Positions 4,747 through 6,261 of a stretch of 6,261 nucleotides of DNA are shown here, piece by piece. Origin of the DNA: an uncultured Corynebacterium sp. Lineage in GTDB: Bacteria > Actinomycetota > Actinomycetes > Mycobacteriales > Mycobacteriaceae. Under the pieces are notes generated by a model. That model was not told where the DNA came from and did no database searches. It saw nothing but the letters and a program-made list of their open reading frames with translations. The stretch covers positions 1-6,261 of the forward strand of contig NZ_CAMQAZ010000055.1 in the NCBI RefSeq assembly GCF_946998835.1, written 5' to 3'. The position numbers were made by a program, and so were the translations under genes. The first letter of the stretch is position 1; each line of letters opens with the position of its first letter.

Positions 4747-5841
4747 ATGAATACTCCAATTGCGGCGGAGCTATTCCCGGCCGGAGAGATCCTCGCTGAC
4801 GAGCTAGACACACGCGGATGGACCCAGGCCGACTTTGCCGAGGTGCTCGGACGTCCGGCACAGTTTGTCTCGGAGATTATTTCCGGAAAAAAGGAGATCA
4901 CGCGCGAATCCGCAGCCCAGATCGGTGCCGCCCTGGGCACCTCCGCGGAATTCTGGCTTAACCTCCAGGACTCCTACCTGCTATGGAAGCAGTCCCAGGA
5001 CGACCAGATGCAGAACAACCTCAACATCGTGAAGACCCGCGCACAGTTACGAGAGTTAGCCCCCGTCCCTCTGCTCGTCAAGCGGGGATACATCACCGCC
5101 ACCGACGTACAAAGTCAGGCATGCGAGGTGCTGAACTTATTTGGCAAGAAATCCTTTGAAGATCCCTTGGGAATAAGCTTCGCCGCCCGCCGTAGTAACT
5201 GCGAGGAAAATGTCACCGTCCTGCAGGAAGCGTGGGCAGCTTGCGTTAGAGCAACTGCCAGAGATCTCGAGACTGCCCCCTACTCCCGGAAGGCACTAGA
5301 AGACCTCGCCCGGACGCTGTCGAGTAGAGCATGTGACCCGCAGGCGTTTGCTGAGTTCCAGACTCTGTTCGCCGAGGCAGGGGTGAAACTTGTTTATGTG
5401 GAGGCTTTTCCGGGAGGAAAACTCGACGGCTGCGCCATGATGGTCGACGGGCACCCCGTAATTGGCATATCGGGACGAGGGAAACGGCTCGATAAGATAC
5501 TATTTACCATCCTGCATGAGACAGCCCATATATTATTGGGTCACCTTGTCGACAATGGCGAGGTCATCCTAGATGACCTATCAGATGACAGTACCAATAA
5601 TGAAGCCCAGGCAGACCAGCTGGCCAGCGAACTCGTGATCTCTAGCCCTTTACCGGCGGTTCCTGATCGTGTGCACTCATCCTGGATTAAAGAACAAGCC
5701 GACCACCTAGGGGTTCATCCCATCACCCTGATTGGAAGGCTTCAAAAAGAGGGTAACCTGTCGTGGAAAACCACTCTCGTGCGCAACGCTCCCACCGTCA
5801 TCGCTCAGCTTGAAAGCTGGAAATCACCCCTCCCAGCCTGA
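4747..5841 (+). CDS. higA: HigA-like antitoxin fused to an ImmA/IrrE-type zinc peptidase domain
   Basis: A 364-aa two-domain protein. Residues about 10-75 form a HigA/VapI-type XRE helix-turn-helix (PAGEILADEL, WTQADFAEVLGR, FVSEIISGKKEIT, SAAQIGAALGTSAEFWLNLQ), which should bind the operon promoter and the toxin. Residues about 205-300 are an ImmA/IrrE (M78-like) metallopeptidase: LDKILFTILHETAHILLGH with zinc ligands H257 and H261 and catalytic E258, plus downstream NEAQADQLASELV (285-297) supplying the probable third ligand E286. Canonical HigA proteins are about 100 aa, so most of this protein is extra; similar long HigA-M78 fusions are known in actinobacteria. The peptidase may clear the antitoxin or another regulator under stress, as ImmA and IrrE do. 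That role here is inferred. GAGAAGG sits 7 nt before the ATG, 14 bp after the toxin stop. No terminator is evident downstream. Confidence 0.87.
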   Translation: MNTPIAAELFPAGEILADELDTRGWTQADFAEVLGRPAQFVSEIISGKKEITRESAAQIGAALGTSAEFWLNLQDSYLLWKQSQDDQMQNNLNIVKTRAQLRELAPVPLLVKRGYITATDVQSQACEVLNLFGKKSFEDPLGISFAARRSNCEENVTVLQEAWAACVRATARDLETAPYSRKALEDLARTLSSRACDPQAFAEFQTLFAEAGVKLVYVEAFPGGKLDGCAMMVDGHPVIGISGRGKRLDKILFTILHETAHILLGHLVDNGEVILDDLSDDSTNNEAQADQLASELVISSPLPAVPDRVHSSWIKEQADHLGVHPITLIGRLQKEGNLSWKTTLVRNAPTVIAQLESWKSPLPA

Positions 5842-5919
5842 CTGAGATTGGTAGCTTCGTTCATCATCAGCAAGACGTTTGCCTATCGGACACTGAAAGT
5901 AACGGAAGCGATGCACTTA

Positions 5920-5987
5920 TTGGGATAAGGCCGCATCCGATCGCTTGGGATAAGGCCGCACCCGACCGCTTGGGATAAGGCCGCAGC
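5920..5987 (+). repeat. 25-bp tandem repeat, two full copies and one partial
   Basis: Units start at 5920, 5945 and 5970, each beginning TTGGGATAAGGCCGCA. The first two differ from each other only at two positions (ATCCGATCG versus ACCCGACCG), and the third copy leaves the pattern after about 17 bases. The unit is not a multiple of three, so every copy shifts the reading frame by one. It overlaps the WDKAAALLHS start of the Doc-like fragment, which suggests the third copy is the original coding sequence and the others are duplications. Confidence 0.85.
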
Positions 5988-6261
5988 ATTACTGCATTCC
6001 TTCTATACTGCCCAAAGTCTCCTTGACGGCAATAAGCGGACCGGCTGGGCTGCTTGCTGGTTATTCCTCAGACTGAACTTGGCAGTAGGCCCCTTGCTTG
6101 GAGAAGTTGATGCAGACGCCGCTGAACGCCTCGTTTTAAAGATAGCCAACAAAAAGATAGAGATATCAGAAATCGCGGATACTCTGCGTTCCCTAGTTAC
6201 TCCCCTTGAAGTGCCCCGGGTTTTGTTCCTAGGCGTTTGCCTTGATTTCTATTATTTCCTG
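5921..6261 (+). pseudogene. Doc/Fic-family toxin remnant, 5'-truncated, catalytic His replaced by Gln
   Basis: The recognisable frame runs from codon 5971 to the window end: WDKAAALLHS, then LLDGNKRTGWAACWLFLRLN, then DADAAERLVLKIANKKIEISEIADTL. This is the C-terminal half of actinobacterial Doc (death-on-curing) toxins, which in intact form read KAAALLHS-xxRN-H-AL-DGNKRT-WAA. Doc/Fic enzymes phosphorylate or AMPylate targets such as EF-Tu using that His. Here the aligned residue is Gln (CAA, 6013-6015), within TAQSLLDGNKR. The frame has a TAA at 5926-5928, no usable start and a missing N-terminal half. The 25-bp repeats disrupt the frame just upstream, and no Phd-like antitoxin precedes it. 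The frame is still open at 6261, past the usual Doc end, so the 3' side may also be altered. I am confident of the family and fairly confident that it is inactive. Confidence 0.75.

Noticed and set aside
5816..5837. GCTGG/CCAGC inverted repeat at the antitoxin 3' end
   Set aside because: The stem is only 5 bp, lies inside the coding sequence and has no U-tract, so it is too weak to call a terminator.
5920..5987. CRISPR array or plasmid iterons
   Set aside because: The repeats are directly adjacent with no spacers, and number fewer than three full copies. They coincide with a Doc coding start and no replication gene is nearby.

Overview
The window looks like accessory DNA from an actinobacterium. 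A medium-GC Corynebacterium-type genome is my best guess. The hints are the IS6-family insertion-sequence ends, the toxin-first higBA pair whose antitoxin carries a metalloprotease domain, and a Doc/Fic fragment of actinobacterial style. No rRNA, tRNA, housekeeping gene or CRISPR array is present, so the genus is an inference.

Left part (1-3825): a cassette lies between two IS6-family ends that share an identical 20-bp inverted-repeat sequence (143-162 and 3806-3825). The left copy shows the start of a minus-strand transposase that is damaged by two apparent one-base deletions and runs off the window. The right copy retains only the transposase C-terminus and is truncated. Both transposase remnants read leftwards, so the two copies are in direct orientation, as in IS26-style pseudo-compound transposons. 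Between them is one minus-strand operon of three overlapping genes: a 10-TM EamA/DMT exporter, an ATP-grasp ligase of the BacD/carnosine-synthase type, and a two-Rossmann FAD/NAD(P)-binding oxidoreductase. The natural reading is a compact 'ligate, oxidise, export' pathway for a small peptide-like or amino-acid-derived compound. No product can be named from sequence alone. Transcription may start from a hybrid promoter using the TTGCAA of the IS end.

Middle part (3960-4432): a 46-aa, very basic minus-strand gene with a good ribosome-binding site is followed by a hairpin. A leader/intergenic region with two further hairpins separates it from the divergent toxin-antitoxin operon.

Right part (4433-5841): a HigB/RelE-like toxin is followed 14 bp later by a long antitoxin that joins a HigA-like HTH to an ImmA/IrrE-type zinc peptidase domain with an HETAH motif.

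Right edge (5842-6261): a 5'-truncated Doc/Fic toxin remnant has Gln in place of the catalytic His and is preceded by a 25-bp tandem repeat that moves the reading frame. It runs off the window. Overall this is a mosaic of plasmid- or island-type modules: two addiction systems (one decayed), IS debris and a mobile metabolic cassette.
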